From assembly GCF_003703975.1 (NCBI RefSeq), contig NZ_QTJY01000019.1, positions 1-64,000 on the forward strand: DNA of 64,000 nucleotides, read 5' to 3'. The notes under the pieces are model-generated. The model was given only the letters and a program-made list of their open reading frames with translations, did not search any database and was not told the DNA's origin. The translations under genes and the position numbers were made by a program. How positions within the stretch are numbered: the stretch's first letter is position 1; the number at the start of each line of letters is the position of its first letter. Shown here piece by piece: positions 16,610-25,183 of the stretch. Source of the stretch: Larkinella soli. Its GTDB lineage: Bacteria; Bacteroidota; Bacteroidia; Cytophagales; Spirosomataceae.

Positions 16610-17860
16610 TCATTCCTCCGCCAGCGTTCTCGAAATGTTCATCCGGTAGATGCCGAGGGCCGGTAGGGCGGCCGCCAGGACGCCGATCAGGATCGCCACC
16701 CCCAGAACGCCCCATTCTTCGGGCAGAATGCCCATCGTGGACAGACTGTAGTGAAACTCCTGCTCGGCCCGCATCGAGAACAGCAGCAGGCCGATGCGGC
16801 TCAGCAGCATCCCAAGCACGAACCCGATCAGCGACAGCACCAGCCCTTCCAGCAGCAGCATGCCGAACAGCTGCGTCCGACCTGCGCCCATCGACAGCAT
16901 CAACGCCATTTCATACCGCCTTTCCTTCAAAGAGTTATAGAGCGAAACGAACACGCTGATGCCCGAGATGATCATGATGGCGACGGCCAGCCCCCGCAGC
17001 GTATCGACCCCGACGCCGAGCAGTGAAAACAGCCGGTTGATTTCGATCGACGGAAGGGCCGCCTGAAGTTTGGAGTTATTGTTGATGCCGCGGGCGATCA
17101 TCATGCCCAGCGGGTTCCGGAACTGAATGAGCATGCTGGTAATCTCACGGGCTTCGCCCGCTTCGGCATGTTCCTCGCCTTCGTGGTGTTCTTCGTCGTG
17201 ATGTTCCTCCCCGGCTTCCCCTTCGTGCGCTTCGCCTTCCTCGTGGTGCTCGTGAATGGCCCATACGCTCGACAGGGGCGTCAGGATCAGCTGATCGATT
17301 ACGGTATTGCTGGGACTAAAAACACCGACCACCTTGTAGCGCGTGTCGGCATGAGCTTCGCCCTCCTCGTCCAGACCGTGTGAGCCGGAAAAGGTATCGC
17401 CCGGCTTCAGGCCGGTGACGTCGGCCACCCGGGCGCCGATGGTCACTTCCAGATCGTTCTGAAACAGCTTGCCCTGCCCGACGGTGGCACCGTAATGATC
17501 GACGTATTTCCGGTTGGTTCCGACGATCCGGAAAGAGCGGTAATTATCGCCCATCGACAGCGGAATGGCGGTTTTGATCATCGGGTTGCGGGTCAGGCGT
17601 TCGGCTTCTTCCAGCGGGATGTTGCCCGTCGGCGCGTCGATCTGGTAGATGCTGGATAGGATCAGCTGAAGAGGGCTTCCCTTCGCACCCAGCACCATGT
17701 CGATGCCCTTCACGTTTTTGGAAAACTGCTCGTCGAGCTGCTTGTTAAGCAGCAGCAGCAGGGAGATGATGGTGATGCCGAGCGTCATCAGCAGCCCGCT
17801 GAGGAAGCTGCTGAGCGGTTTATCTTTCAGGTTGGCCCAGCTGATTTTCAGGAGGTTCAT
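16610..17860 (-). CDS. LolC/MacB-like ABC transporter permease with His/Glu-rich loop
   Basis: A 416-residue FtsX-type permease: one N-terminal membrane helix (~20-38), a large periplasmic domain, and three C-terminal helices (~290-312, ~335-360, ~385-405). It begins 6 bases after its ATPase gene. The periplasmic domain carries an insert at residues 203-239 made almost entirely of His, Glu, Ala and Gly (several EHH, HHDEE and HEGEE runs). Inserts of this kind bind divalent metals and are unusual for lipoprotein-release permeases. With the nearby metal genes this points to a metal-linked ABC system rather than classical LolCDE; that is inference. The family's usual roles are lipoprotein release or efflux. 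Confidence 0.85.
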   Translation of the reverse strand: MNLLKISWANLKDKPLSSFLSGLLMTLGITIISLLLLLNKQLDEQFSKNVKGIDMVLGAKGSPLQLILSSIYQIDAPTGNIPLEEAERLTRNPMIKTAIPLSMGDNYRSFRIVGTNRKYVDHYGATVGQGKLFQNDLEVTIGARVADVTGLKPGDTFSGSHGLDEEGEAHADTRYKVVGVFSPSNTVIDQLILTPLSSVWAIHEHHEEGEAHEGEAGEEHHDEEHHEGEEHAEAGEAREITSMLIQFRNPLGMMIARGINNNSKLQAALPSIEINRLFSLLGVGVDTLRGLAVAIMIISGISVFVSLYNSLKERRYEMALMLSMGAGRTQLFGMLLLEGLVLSLIGFVLGMLLSRIGLLLFSMRAEQEFHYSLSTMGILPEEWGVLGVAILIGVLAAALPALGIYRMNISRTLAEE

Positions 17861-17866
17861 TTCAGT

Positions 17867-18493
17867 TTACAGAAAAACCTGGTTGCTAAAGATGTCTTTC
17901 AGCCGCTGGTCGTGCGTCACGACGATCAGGCTGGCCCCGATTTCTTCCGACTGCTCCCGGAGCAGGGCGACGACCCGCGCGCAGTTGTCGTCGTCGAGGC
18001 TGGAGGTGGGTTCGTCGGCCAGGATGACGCCGGGGGCATTCATCACGGCCCGGGCGATGCTCACCCGCTGCTGTTCGCCCTGGCTGAGCTGGTGGGTCTT
18101 CTTGCCGAGGTGGTCGCCGAAGCCGAGGTGATCGGCCAGCTGGCGGGCGCGGGTTCTGTCCTGGGGCTTATCGGCCAGATAATTCGCCATCAGCAGGTTA
18201 TCCATCACCGAAAGCGAACTGACGAAGTGCGGCTTCTGGAAGACGATTCCGACGTGGGCCGCCCGGAAGCCGGCGGTTTCTGCCGGGGTGAGTTTCGTCA
18301 GGTCGGTATTGCCGATCGTGACCGAGCCGCTTTCGGGACGCAGCAGCAGCGCCAGCAGATGGAGCAGGGTGGTTTTCCCTTTCCCGGACTTGCCGAGAAT
18401 CAGCAGGGCCTCACGGTCATTGCAGCGAAGGTCCGGAAAAGTGAAGCGTTTATTCGGCGAGTAAGAGAAGGTCAGTTGATGCGATTGTAGCAT
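17867..18493 (-). CDS. LolD-like ABC transporter ATPase
   Basis: A 208-residue ATP-binding subunit of an FtsX-type ABC system. It shows Walker A GKSGKGKTT (residues ~33-41), the LSQGEQQRVSIARA signature (~135-148), Walker B VILADEPTSSLD (~155-166) and the switch His in VVTHD. Length and lack of extra domains match LolD/MacB-type ATPases. It is followed after 6 bases by its permease (16610-17860), so the two form a transporter pair. A TATCTTTG box lies 26 bases upstream of the ATG. Confidence 0.93.
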   Translation of the reverse strand: MLQSHQLTFSYSPNKRFTFPDLRCNDREALLILGKSGKGKTTLLHLLALLLRPESGSVTIGNTDLTKLTPAETAGFRAAHVGIVFQKPHFVSSLSVMDNLLMANYLADKPQDRTRARQLADHLGFGDHLGKKTHQLSQGEQQRVSIARAVMNAPGVILADEPTSSLDDDNCARVVALLREQSEEIGASLIVVTHDQRLKDIFSNQVFL

Positions 18494-18518
18494 ACGGCAC
18501 TTCGTTGGCGGAATTTTT

Positions 18519-18526
18519 CAAAGATA
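18519..18526 (-). promoter_or_regulatory. Bacteroidota -7 box upstream of the ABC pair
   Basis: TATCTTTG on the minus strand fits TAnnTTTG. A TTG lies 25 bases upstream of it, longer than ideal, so the promoter call rests mainly on the -7 element. Confidence 0.35.
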
Positions 18527-18608
18527 AATCGTTTGCCACGTTGTTTTCCATCAACTTCCGCAAAGTTTTAGAACTTTACCGAAGTTTTCCCTTCCGTTCA
18601 ACGATTCA

Positions 18609-19181
18609 ATGAAACGCATTGCCCTGTTTGCTTCCGGTTCAGGCTCCAACGCCGAAAAAATTGCCGAATACTTCGCCGACCGGCCGGAAGTTGAAATTTC
18701 CCTGATACTGACCAACAACCCGAAAGCCGGCGTCATCGAGCGCGCCCGGCGCCTGCATATTCCGGTGCTGGTGTTCGACCGGACCACGTTTTACGGGAGC
18801 GAGCGGATCGTCCGGCTCCTCCGGAAGCAGGAAATCGACCTCGTCGTGCTGGCCGGTTTCATGTGGCTCATACCGGAAGCCCTGGTCCGGGCGTTTCCCA
18901 ACCGGATGCTGAACATTCACCCGGCCCTCCTGCCGAAATACGGCGGAAAAGGCATGTACGGCCATTTCGTACACGAAGCGGTAGTGAGCGCCGGAGAGGC
19001 TGAATCGGGCATTACGATTCACTTCGTGAACGAACGGTACGATGAGGGAGCCGTCGTTTTCCAGACCGCCTGCCCGCTCGACCCCACCGACACACCGGAA
19101 GACGTGGCGCGGAAGGTCCAGGTACTGGAACACCGGTATTTTCCGGAAATTGTCGAGAAGGTCTTAAACCAGTTAAAATAG
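18609..19181 (+). CDS. purN: Phosphoribosylglycinamide formyltransferase (GAR transformylase)
   Basis: This enzyme transfers a formyl group from 10-formyl-tetrahydrofolate to GAR in purine biosynthesis, in the cytosol. The 190-residue length fits PurN. Diagnostic segments are the N-terminal ALFASGSGSNAEKIAEYF, NIHPALLPKYGGKGMYG with the catalytic Asn/His, and the downstream HFVNERYDEGAVVFQ with the catalytic Asp. It lies divergent from the ABC pair and 10 bases ahead of a lipoprotein gene in the same direction. Other purine genes (purK, purE) are 30 kb away, so the pathway is dispersed. Confidence 0.96.
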   Translation: MKRIALFASGSGSNAEKIAEYFADRPEVEISLILTNNPKAGVIERARRLHIPVLVFDRTTFYGSERIVRLLRKQEIDLVVLAGFMWLIPEALVRAFPNRMLNIHPALLPKYGGKGMYGHFVHEAVVSAGEAESGITIHFVNERYDEGAVVFQTACPLDPTDTPEDVARKVQVLEHRYFPEIVEKVLNQLK

Positions 19182-19215
19182 CGAATACCGAATGATGAAT
19201 ACCGAATATCGAATG
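19182..19215 (+). repeat. Short GAATACCGAAT/GAATATCGAAT repeat
   Basis: Three near-identical 9-11-base units (GAATACCGAAT, GAATACCGAAT, ATATCGAAT) lie in a row between purN and the next gene. The candidate start codons of that gene fall inside or right at the end of the repeat. Confidence 0.5.
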
Positions 19216-19632
19216 AATCGGGTCGGGAGCCGGTGGGGGGCGGTTTGGCTGCTGCTGTGGATCGGCCTGGGCGGGTGTTTCCGGCCCGCAATTCCCATCG
19301 CCATGCAGCCGAATTATCCGGTGGACGTCTTTTACGAAAACCAGCAGCCCGACCGGCCCTTTACGGAAATGGAGTGGCTGGAATACAGGGAGGAAGTGCC
19401 GCTCTCGGAAAATCAGCAGCCGAAAAAAGGCCGGATGGTGAAGCGGGGAAACAATATCGAGGAAAAGGAACTGCTGCTGGCCCGGCTGACGATGCAGGCC
19501 AAGAAGCTGGGCGCGGACGCCCTGGTCGCCGTCCGGTACCAGTATTACACCTCGACGACGGTGAACGGCTATTCGATGCGCGGTCTGGCCGTGAAATACC
19601 TGCAGGAGCGGGAAGTCGTCCGGCCGGAGTAA
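19192..19632 (+). CDS. Small hypothetical lipoprotein
   Basis: A 146-residue protein with a hydrophobic N-terminal segment ending WIGLGGC, so it is probably a lipoprotein (Cys about residue 29). The mature part has no motif I recognise. ARLTMQAKKLGADALVAVRY resembles the helix-strand of YbjQ/AsnC-like small beta-alpha proteins that many Bacteroidota lipoproteins carry ('KA..LGADAVV.V.Y'), which may mean a SHOCT/RcsF-like or heavy-metal-binding-like fold; this is only a hint. Starts at 19192, 19195 or 19213 are all possible because the region is a short repeat. It follows purN by 10 bases and may be co-transcribed. Confidence 0.65.
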   Translation: MMNTEYRMNRVGSRWGAVWLLLWIGLGGCFRPAIPIAMQPNYPVDVFYENQQPDRPFTEMEWLEYREEVPLSENQQPKKGRMVKRGNNIEEKELLLARLTMQAKKLGADALVAVRYQYYTSTTVNGYSMRGLAVKYLQEREVVRPE

Positions 19633-19642
19633 GCAGACCGGC

Positions 19643-19873
19643 TTATTTTACCTCTTCGTAATCCACATACTCCCCGCCTTTCAGCTTGGAGTCCTGGGTT
19701 CCGGGCGGGACATGGTTCACCCGGGTTTGACCTTCGGCATGGCCCCTGAAGGGATCGTTGGCCCGCTTTTGTTCTTTCACGATCTGGCGGCCCACCAGCA
19801 ACCAGAAGACAAACCGCCGGACCGGAGGTACGAAGGCAATGATCAACAGGAGAATAAACAGGAATTTGAACAT
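19643..19873 (-). CDS. DUF4834-like small membrane protein
   Basis: A 76-residue protein from the ATG at 19873. One N-terminal membrane helix (FLFILLLIIAFVPPVRRF) is followed by a short cytoplasmic tail rich in charged residues and ending EYVDYEEVK. This is the DUF4834 pattern, a Bacteroidota-only family of unknown function. A longer frame exists upstream, but it would bury the helix behind 16 unrelated residues. It is convergent with the lipoprotein gene ending at 19632. Confidence 0.75.
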   Translation of the reverse strand: MFKFLFILLLIIAFVPPVRRFVFWLLVGRQIVKEQKRANDPFRGHAEGQTRVNHVPPGTQDSKLKGGEYVDYEEVK

Positions 19874-19980
19874 GTCTAACCCGGGAAATTCGTAAAGGTA
19901 CTGTTTTATCAGTAAACGCAAAAGACGCCGAAACAGTTGCCTTACTCCTGCATATACCGGTCGTAAAATTCTCCGGGAGG

Positions 19981-20029
19981 CAAAAACAACAAACCCGCCG
20001 ACCGGACGGTTCGTCCGGCAGCGGGTTTG
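19981..20029 (-). terminator. Terminator of carB
   Basis: On the minus strand a two-part hairpin (outer CAAACCCGC/GCGGGTTTG, inner CCGGAC/GTCCGG) precedes a T-rich stretch (GTTGTTTTTG), 22-70 bases past the carB stop. Confidence 0.65.
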
Positions 20030-20050
20030 CGTTTGTCGGCAGCGGAGGTC

Positions 20051-22894
20051 TCAGCGGCTCAGGTAGAGGTTCCGCTCGCCGTAGACCTTCTGGAAAAACT
20101 CGTCGTCGAGGTCCTCGATAAAATAAATGCCTTCGCCGGTCGACTTCATTTCCGGCCCGAGTTCCTTGTTCACGTTGGGGAACTTGTTGAACGAGAACAC
20201 CGGAATCTTGATGGCGTAGCCGTTCTTCACCGGCTTGAAATCAAAGTCTTTCACCTTCTTCTCCCGCAGCATCACCTTCGTCGCGTAGTTCACGTACGGC
20301 TCCTGGTAGGCCTTGCAGATGAACGGCACCGTCCGCGACGCCCGCGGGTTGGCTTCGATCACATACACGATCTCATCCTTTACCGCAAACTGAATGTTGA
20401 TGAGCCCGACGGTATTGAGCGCCCGGGCGATGGTTCGCGTGTGGGCTTCGATCTGCTTCACCACGGCGTCGCTCATGTCAAAGGTCGGCAGCACGGCGTA
20501 GGAGTCGCCCGAGTGAATCCCGGCCGGCTCGATGTGCTCCATGATGCCGATGATGTAGACGTCCTCGCCGTCGCAGATGGCATCGGCTTCGGCTTCGATG
20601 GCATTCTCCAGGAAGTGATCGAGCAGGATGTTATTGTTCGGAATATCGTTCAGGATCTTGACCACGTGCTGCTCCAGTTCCTGCTCGTTGATGACGATCT
20701 TCATACTCTGGCCGCCCAGCACGTAGCTCGGCCGCACCAGCAGCGGGAAGCCCAGTTCGCGGGCCAGATCGCTGGCCGCGTCGGCCGTCCGGATCGTGCC
20801 GAACTTCGGATACGGGATGTTGTTTTCACGCAGCAGGCTGGAGAACCGCCCCCGGTCTTCGGCCAGGTCGAGCGATTCGTAATCCGTTCCGATGATCCTG
20901 ATGCCGTATTTGGTCAGCTTCTCGGCCATTTTCAGGGCCGTCTGCCCGCCGAGCTGCACGATGACGCCTTCCGGTTTTTCGTGCTGGATGATGTCGTAGA
21001 CGTGTTCCCAGAAGACCGGCTCGAAGTACAGCTTGTCGGCGATGTCCGGGTCGGTAGAGACGGTTTCGGGGTTACAGTTGATCATGATCGTCTCGTAACC
21101 GCACTCCTTGGCCGCCAGCACGCCGTGTACGCAGCTGTAGTCGAACTCGATCCCCTGGCCGATGCGGTTCGGGCCGGAGCCCAGCACCACCACCTTCTTC
21201 CGCCCGGTCGTCACCGACTCGTTGTCCGGGTTTTCGTGCGTGGCGTTGAAGGTCGAGTAGTAGTACGGCGTGCGGGCTTCGAACTCGGCCGAGCAGGTGT
21301 CGACGCACTTGTAGACCCGCCGGATGTCCAGTTCCATGCGCCGTTGGTAGACCTCGCTCTCCACGCAGTGCAGCAGGTGGGCGATCTGCCGGTCGGCATA
21401 GCCTTTCTGCTTGGCCGACAGCAGCAGGTCGTACGAAACCGTCTGAATGGTATATTTCTCGATTTCCCGCTCCAGTTCGACCAGTTCCTCGATCTGGTAG
21501 AGGAACCACTTGTCGATCTTGGTAAGGTTCTGGATGGTTTTGAACGAAATACCAGTCTTGAAGGCGTCGTAGATATGGAACAGGCGGTTCCAGCTCGGGT
21601 TCGCCAGGCTGTGCTTCAGAGCCTCCTGGTCGGTCAGTTCCCGGCCGTCGGCGCCGAGGCCGTTCCGCCGGATTTCGAGCGATTGGCAGGCCTTCTGCAG
21701 GGCTTCCTGGAAATTCCGGCCGATGCCCATCGCTTCGCCCACCGATTTCATCTGGAGGCCCAGTGAGCGGTCCGCCCCCTGGAATTTGTCGAAGTTCCAG
21801 CGCGGCACCTTCACGATCACGTAGTCGATGGCCGGCTCGAAGAAGGCGGAGGTCGTTCCGGTGATCGGGTTGATCAGTTCGTCGAGGTTGTAGCCGATGG
21901 CCATTTTAGCCGCGATCTTGGCGATGGGGTAGCCCGTCGCCTTGGACGCCAGGGCCGAGGAGCGGCTCACGCGCGGGTTGATCTCGATGGCAATGATGGA
22001 GTCGTCGGCCGGGTTGACCGAGAACTGCACGTTACAGCCGCCGGCGAATTTCCCGATCCCGTCCATCATTTTGATGGCAAGGTCGCGCATCTGCTGGTAC
22101 AGCGTGTCGGGCAGCGTCATGGCCGGTGCGACGGTGATGCTGTCGCCGGTATGAACGCCCATCGGGTCGAAGTTTTCGATGGAACAGACGATGATGAAGT
22201 TGCCCGAACCGTCGCGCAGCAGTTCCAGTTCGTATTCCTTCCAGCCCATGACGCTCTGTTCGATCAGCACCTCATGCACCGGCGAAGCGTGCAGGCCGTT
22301 GTTGAGAGCCTTGTCGAAGTTCTCGGGCTTGTCGACGAAACCGCCCCCGGTTCCGCCGAGCGTGAACGAGGGCCGGATCACCAGCGGAAAGCCGATCTCC
22401 TGGGCAATCTCCTTGCCTTCGAGGAACGAGCGGGCCGTGCGGCCCTTGCAGACGCCGATGCCCAGTTCGATCATTTTCAGCCGGAATTTTTCGCGGTCTT
22501 CCGTCGTCTCGATGGCTCTGATGTCGACGCCGATGATCCGGACGTCGTATTTTTTCCAGACACCCGCCTTGTCGCAGTCGATGGCCAGGTTGAGGGCGGT
22601 CTGGCCGCCCATGGTCGGCAGTACCGCATCGATCGGGCGACCCATCTCCTGGTGCTTTTTCAGGATTTCGACGATCGACTTTTTCTCAAGGGGCTTCAGA
22701 TACACATAGTCGGCATTGAGCGGGTCGGTCATGATCGTGGCCGGGTTCGAGTTGATCAACGCAACTTCAATCCCTTCTTCGCGCAGCGACCGGGCCGCCT
22801 GCGAGCCGGAATAGTCGAATTCACAAGCCTGACCGATGATGATAGGACCGGAACCAATGATGAGTACCGAGCGGATGGAGGAGTCTTTGGGCAT
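20051..22894 (-). CDS. carB: Carbamoyl-phosphate synthase large subunit lacking the allosteric domain
   Basis: This subunit makes carbamoyl phosphate from bicarbonate, ammonia (from the CarA glutaminase) and two ATP, for pyrimidine and arginine synthesis. The 947 residues contain both ATP-grasp halves: the first starts SVLIIGSGPIIIGQACEFDYSG, and the second starts VVVLGSGPNRIGQGIEFDYSC near residue 560. An oligomerisation region lies between them. The protein ends with NLYLSR right after the second synthetase half. E. coli CarB is about 1073 residues and carries a further ~130-residue C-terminal MGS-like allosteric domain, absent here. The stop is followed by a clean terminator, so this looks like a natural short form rather than a frameshift. 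carA is not in the window. Confidence 0.96.
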   Translation of the reverse strand: MPKDSSIRSVLIIGSGPIIIGQACEFDYSGSQAARSLREEGIEVALINSNPATIMTDPLNADYVYLKPLEKKSIVEILKKHQEMGRPIDAVLPTMGGQTALNLAIDCDKAGVWKKYDVRIIGVDIRAIETTEDREKFRLKMIELGIGVCKGRTARSFLEGKEIAQEIGFPLVIRPSFTLGGTGGGFVDKPENFDKALNNGLHASPVHEVLIEQSVMGWKEYELELLRDGSGNFIIVCSIENFDPMGVHTGDSITVAPAMTLPDTLYQQMRDLAIKMMDGIGKFAGGCNVQFSVNPADDSIIAIEINPRVSRSSALASKATGYPIAKIAAKMAIGYNLDELINPITGTTSAFFEPAIDYVIVKVPRWNFDKFQGADRSLGLQMKSVGEAMGIGRNFQEALQKACQSLEIRRNGLGADGRELTDQEALKHSLANPSWNRLFHIYDAFKTGISFKTIQNLTKIDKWFLYQIEELVELEREIEKYTIQTVSYDLLLSAKQKGYADRQIAHLLHCVESEVYQRRMELDIRRVYKCVDTCSAEFEARTPYYYSTFNATHENPDNESVTTGRKKVVVLGSGPNRIGQGIEFDYSCVHGVLAAKECGYETIMINCNPETVSTDPDIADKLYFEPVFWEHVYDIIQHEKPEGVIVQLGGQTALKMAEKLTKYGIRIIGTDYESLDLAEDRGRFSSLLRENNIPYPKFGTIRTADAASDLARELGFPLLVRPSYVLGGQSMKIVINEQELEQHVVKILNDIPNNNILLDHFLENAIEAEADAICDGEDVYIIGIMEHIEPAGIHSGDSYAVLPTFDMSDAVVKQIEAHTRTIARALNTVGLINIQFAVKDEIVYVIEANPRASRTVPFICKAYQEPYVNYATKVMLREKKVKDFDFKPVKNGYAIKIPVFSFNKFPNVNKELGPEMKSTGEGIYFIEDLDDEFFQKVYGERNLYLSR

Positions 22895-23197
22895 TTTTGT
22901 GTAAAACGTTTCGGAAAAAGTGGTAAACCCGTCGGAATAAAACAGAAACGGTCAACACCGAAATGTCTGACACGCCCTGCCGATCCGCGACGTTCTATCC
23001 CTGACCCCCTGAAACGTACTGGCCCGAAGGAAACAGGTTGGCAATCAGTTTCTTACTAAGCCAATCTGTTTCGGTATGGTCAAAAATCCCACAAAATTAG
23101 TGGATGGCGGTGAAATAAGTAGAAATTTTTTCAAAATTGTTTTTCGAAAGCTGATCGATTCCGTGCAATTTGCGAGGCATTTTCAATCCACAGATTC
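22895..23197. other. Divergent intergenic region carB / lipoprotein
   Basis: These 303 bases contain no convincing gene. A minus-strand TAATTTTG at 23092-23099 could be the carB -7 box and would give a leader of about 185 bases; no riboswitch or attenuator structure was recognised in it. Nothing clear was seen for the plus-strand gene. Confidence 0.4.
23092..23099 (-). promoter_or_regulatory. Possible -7 box for carB
   Basis: TAATTTTG on the minus strand fits TAnnTTTG. No TTG at the right distance upstream; weak. Confidence 0.25.
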
Positions 23198-24715
23198 ATG
23201 ATGAACCGTCGACGTGTCTGGGTTCTGATGGCGCTGATCGGCCTCACGTTTTCACATTGCAGCAAATACGAGGATCGGGTATGGCGAACGCCCTCCCCGA
23301 CCAACCCGGGCGGCACCTCCGGAACACCCGGTACCCCGGGGAATCCCGGTACTCCCGGAAATCCCGGAAATCCGGGCAACCCCGGGGATCCCAGCAATCC
23401 CGGGAACCCCAATAATCCCGGCGAACCGCCCAAAACCGACCTGCCGACCGCCCCGCCCAAAGCCTCCTACATCGACAACGGCGTTCTGCGCGTGGGCATC
23501 GACCTCAAGATGGGCGGTGCGATCGCCTATCTGGCCACCTCCGCCAACGGGCAGAACATGGTCAACGGCTGGGACCCCGGGCGGCTTATTCAGACGGCTT
23601 TTTATTCCGGCCCCAATCCCTATAAACAGCCGCACCCGCTCTGGAAAGACGTCGGCTGGAACCCCATCATCGCCGGTGACGCCTACGGTAACCGCTCCAA
23701 AGTGCTCGAACACCGCATCACCGGCACCGAAATCTACGTCCGGACGGCCCCGCTGCTCTGGGGCAACAACAACGAGCCGGCCGAATGCACGATCGAAACC
23801 TGGGTCACGCTCGACCGCAATACCGTGCGGGTGCGCCACCGGTTGAACAACAACCGCTCGGATACGAAACAGTATTCGGCCCGGCCGCAGGAGCTTCCGG
23901 CGGTTTTCCTGAACGCGCCCTTCAAAAACGTCGTCTCCTACACCGGCGGGCGGCCCTTCACCGGCGACGGCCTGACCCGCACCCAGAGCCAGACCGTCAA
24001 CCAGATCCTGGGAGGAGCGATCCTGCACGGCACCGAAAACTGGTCCGCTCTGGTCAACGACGCCGGCTTCGGCGTGGGCCTGTACCGTCCCAACCACTAT
24101 TATTTCGTGGCCGGCTCCTTCGGGGCGGCCGCCGGCGAGGGCATGTACGACTTCAACTCGGCCTACATCACGGCCTCGACCTACGAAGTGATCGACCATA
24201 ATATCCAGTATGAATACGAGTACACGCTGGTGGTCGGGTCGGTCGACCAGATCCGGAAGTTCGTGTACGACCAGCCGCGCCCGCGCACGGCCCCGGATTA
24301 CCGCTTCGTGTCGGACCGGCAGTCGTGGTGGTTTTATCAGGGCGCCGACCGGGGCTGGCCCATTAAAAACGAACTGGACATTCCGCTCGACAACGGCAAC
24401 TTCCTGCTGATCGGCCCCGAGGAGCAATGGCAGGCCGCCGGCATCCCGAAGCTGTATGTGAAGGGAGCGTTCAAAACCGACGCCGGGCAGGCCCGTCTGC
24501 GCTGGAAGTATCCGGGCGACCCCGAATTTCTGCCCGACCGCTACATCGACTTCCCGATCACGGGCGACGGCGTCTACCGCACCTACGAGATCGACCTGAC
24601 GAAGGCCTCTACCTGGCGGGGCACCATCGTTCAGCTGGGCTTCGAGCCGGCCGTCGGTGAAAAGGGCGGCCCGAACAAGTTTGCGAAGATTCAGTCGATT
24701 TCGGTAACTAAGTGA
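23198..24715 (+). CDS. Surface lipoprotein with collagen-like Gly-x-Pro linker
   Basis: A 505-residue lipoprotein: signal peptide ending LTFSHC, then a low-complexity linker at residues ~40-83 built of GTP, GNP and GDP triplets, then a globular domain of about 420 residues. The domain begins [23 protein letters not shown] and has a beta-rich, aromatic-rich composition similar to sugar-binding or glycosidase-like folds ('NG..VGIDL..GG.I..L' occurs in several Bacteroidota secreted proteins). I cannot name the family. The linker probably projects the domain away from the outer membrane. It stands alone, divergent from carB, and ends 12 bases before a convergent gene. Confidence 0.75.
   Translation: MMNRRRVWVLMALIGLTFSHCSKYEDRVWRTPSPTNPGGTSGTPGTPGNPGTPGNPGNPGNPGDPSNPGNPNNPGEPPKTDLPTAPPKASYIDNGVLRVGIDLKMGGAIAYLATSANGQNMVNGWDPGRLIQTAFYSGPNPYKQPHPLWKDVGWNPIIAGDAYGNRSKVLEHRITGTEIYVRTAPLLWGNNNEPAECTIETWVTLDRNTVRVRHRLNNNRSDTKQYSARPQELPAVFLNAPFKNVVSYTGGRPFTGDGLTRTQSQTVNQILGGAILHGTENWSALVNDAGFGVGLYRPNHYYFVAGSFGAAAGEGMYDFNSAYITASTYEVIDHNIQYEYEYTLVVGSVDQIRKFVYDQPRPRTAPDYRFVSDRQSWWFYQGADRGWPIKNELDIPLDNGNFLLIGPEEQWQAAGIPKLYVKGAFKTDAGQARLRWKYPGDPEFLPDRYIDFPITGDGVYRTYEIDLTKASTWRGTIVQLGFEPAVGEKGGPNKFAKIQSISVTK
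23318..23437 (+). repeat. Collagen-like coding repeat (9-base units)
   Basis: Tandem degenerate 9-base units of the type GG(N)AA(T/C)CCC encode Gly-x-Pro triplets in the linker of the surface lipoprotein. Such tracts can change length by slippage without shifting the frame. Confidence 0.75.
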
Positions 24716-24727
24716 GGCTTCCGGCTC

Positions 24728-25183
24728 CTACTTCCGGTAATCGAAGTACACCCTCGCAATCTGGTTGTTGACGATCTTGTAGGTAACGATCGACTCGATG
24801 TTGCGGCCATCGGCGCGGCCGGTGACCTTTTCCAGCAGGATGACGGTGTTGCCGGAGACGAGCTGCCCGGCGACCTCGCAGTGCAGGTTGGGATTGTTTT
24901 CAAAAAAGTGGCCGTAATAGTCCCGCAGTTCCTGCTTGCTGGTAAATTGCCGGATGAGCTTGTCCGGGAACAGATACAGGCTGGTGCTGTCGCTGTAGGG
25001 CGCCACGAAATCGTCGGCGTTATGGCGGTTCCAGGCGTCGATCTGCCGCTGCACCAGCTCCTCAGGAGAAGGCGGCCGGACACTGCTCACCGCATCCTGT
25101 CCGAAGGCGAAAGCCCATGATCCGCACAACGCGACCGCAGCCAGAAACCGGGTAACCCAAAACCGCGTCCGTTTCCCGCTCAT
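24728..25183 (-). CDS. Exported NTF2/SnoaL-like protein
   Basis: A 151-residue protein from the ATG at 25183, with a signal peptide (…AAVALCGSWAFAFG). The mature part fits the SnoaL/NTF2 cone fold: VQRQIDAWNRHNADDFVAPYSDSTSLYLFP and a C-terminal SIVTYKIVNNQIARVYFDYR. Family members are ketosteroid-isomerase-like enzymes or binding proteins; no catalytic role can be assigned. The ATG overlaps the TGA of the DUF418 gene by four bases (ATGA), showing translational coupling and deciding the start over a longer upstream frame. Confidence 0.8.
   Translation of the reverse strand: MSGKRTRFWVTRFLAAVALCGSWAFAFGQDAVSSVRPPSPEELVQRQIDAWNRHNADDFVAPYSDSTSLYLFPDKLIRQFTSKQELRDYYGHFFENNPNLHCEVAGQLVSGNTVILLEKVTGRADGRNIESIVTYKIVNNQIARVYFDYRK

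Noticed and set aside
20027-21766. 579-codon plus-strand frame opposite carB
   Set aside because: It is antisense to an unmistakable carB. Long open antisense frames are expected in GC-rich genes, and the translation is low-complexity (His/Val/Arg/Asp-rich) with no domain.
23318-23437. CRISPR-like spacing of short repeats
   Set aside because: The repeats are in-frame Gly-x-Pro codons of a lipoprotein linker; no constant spacers or cas genes.
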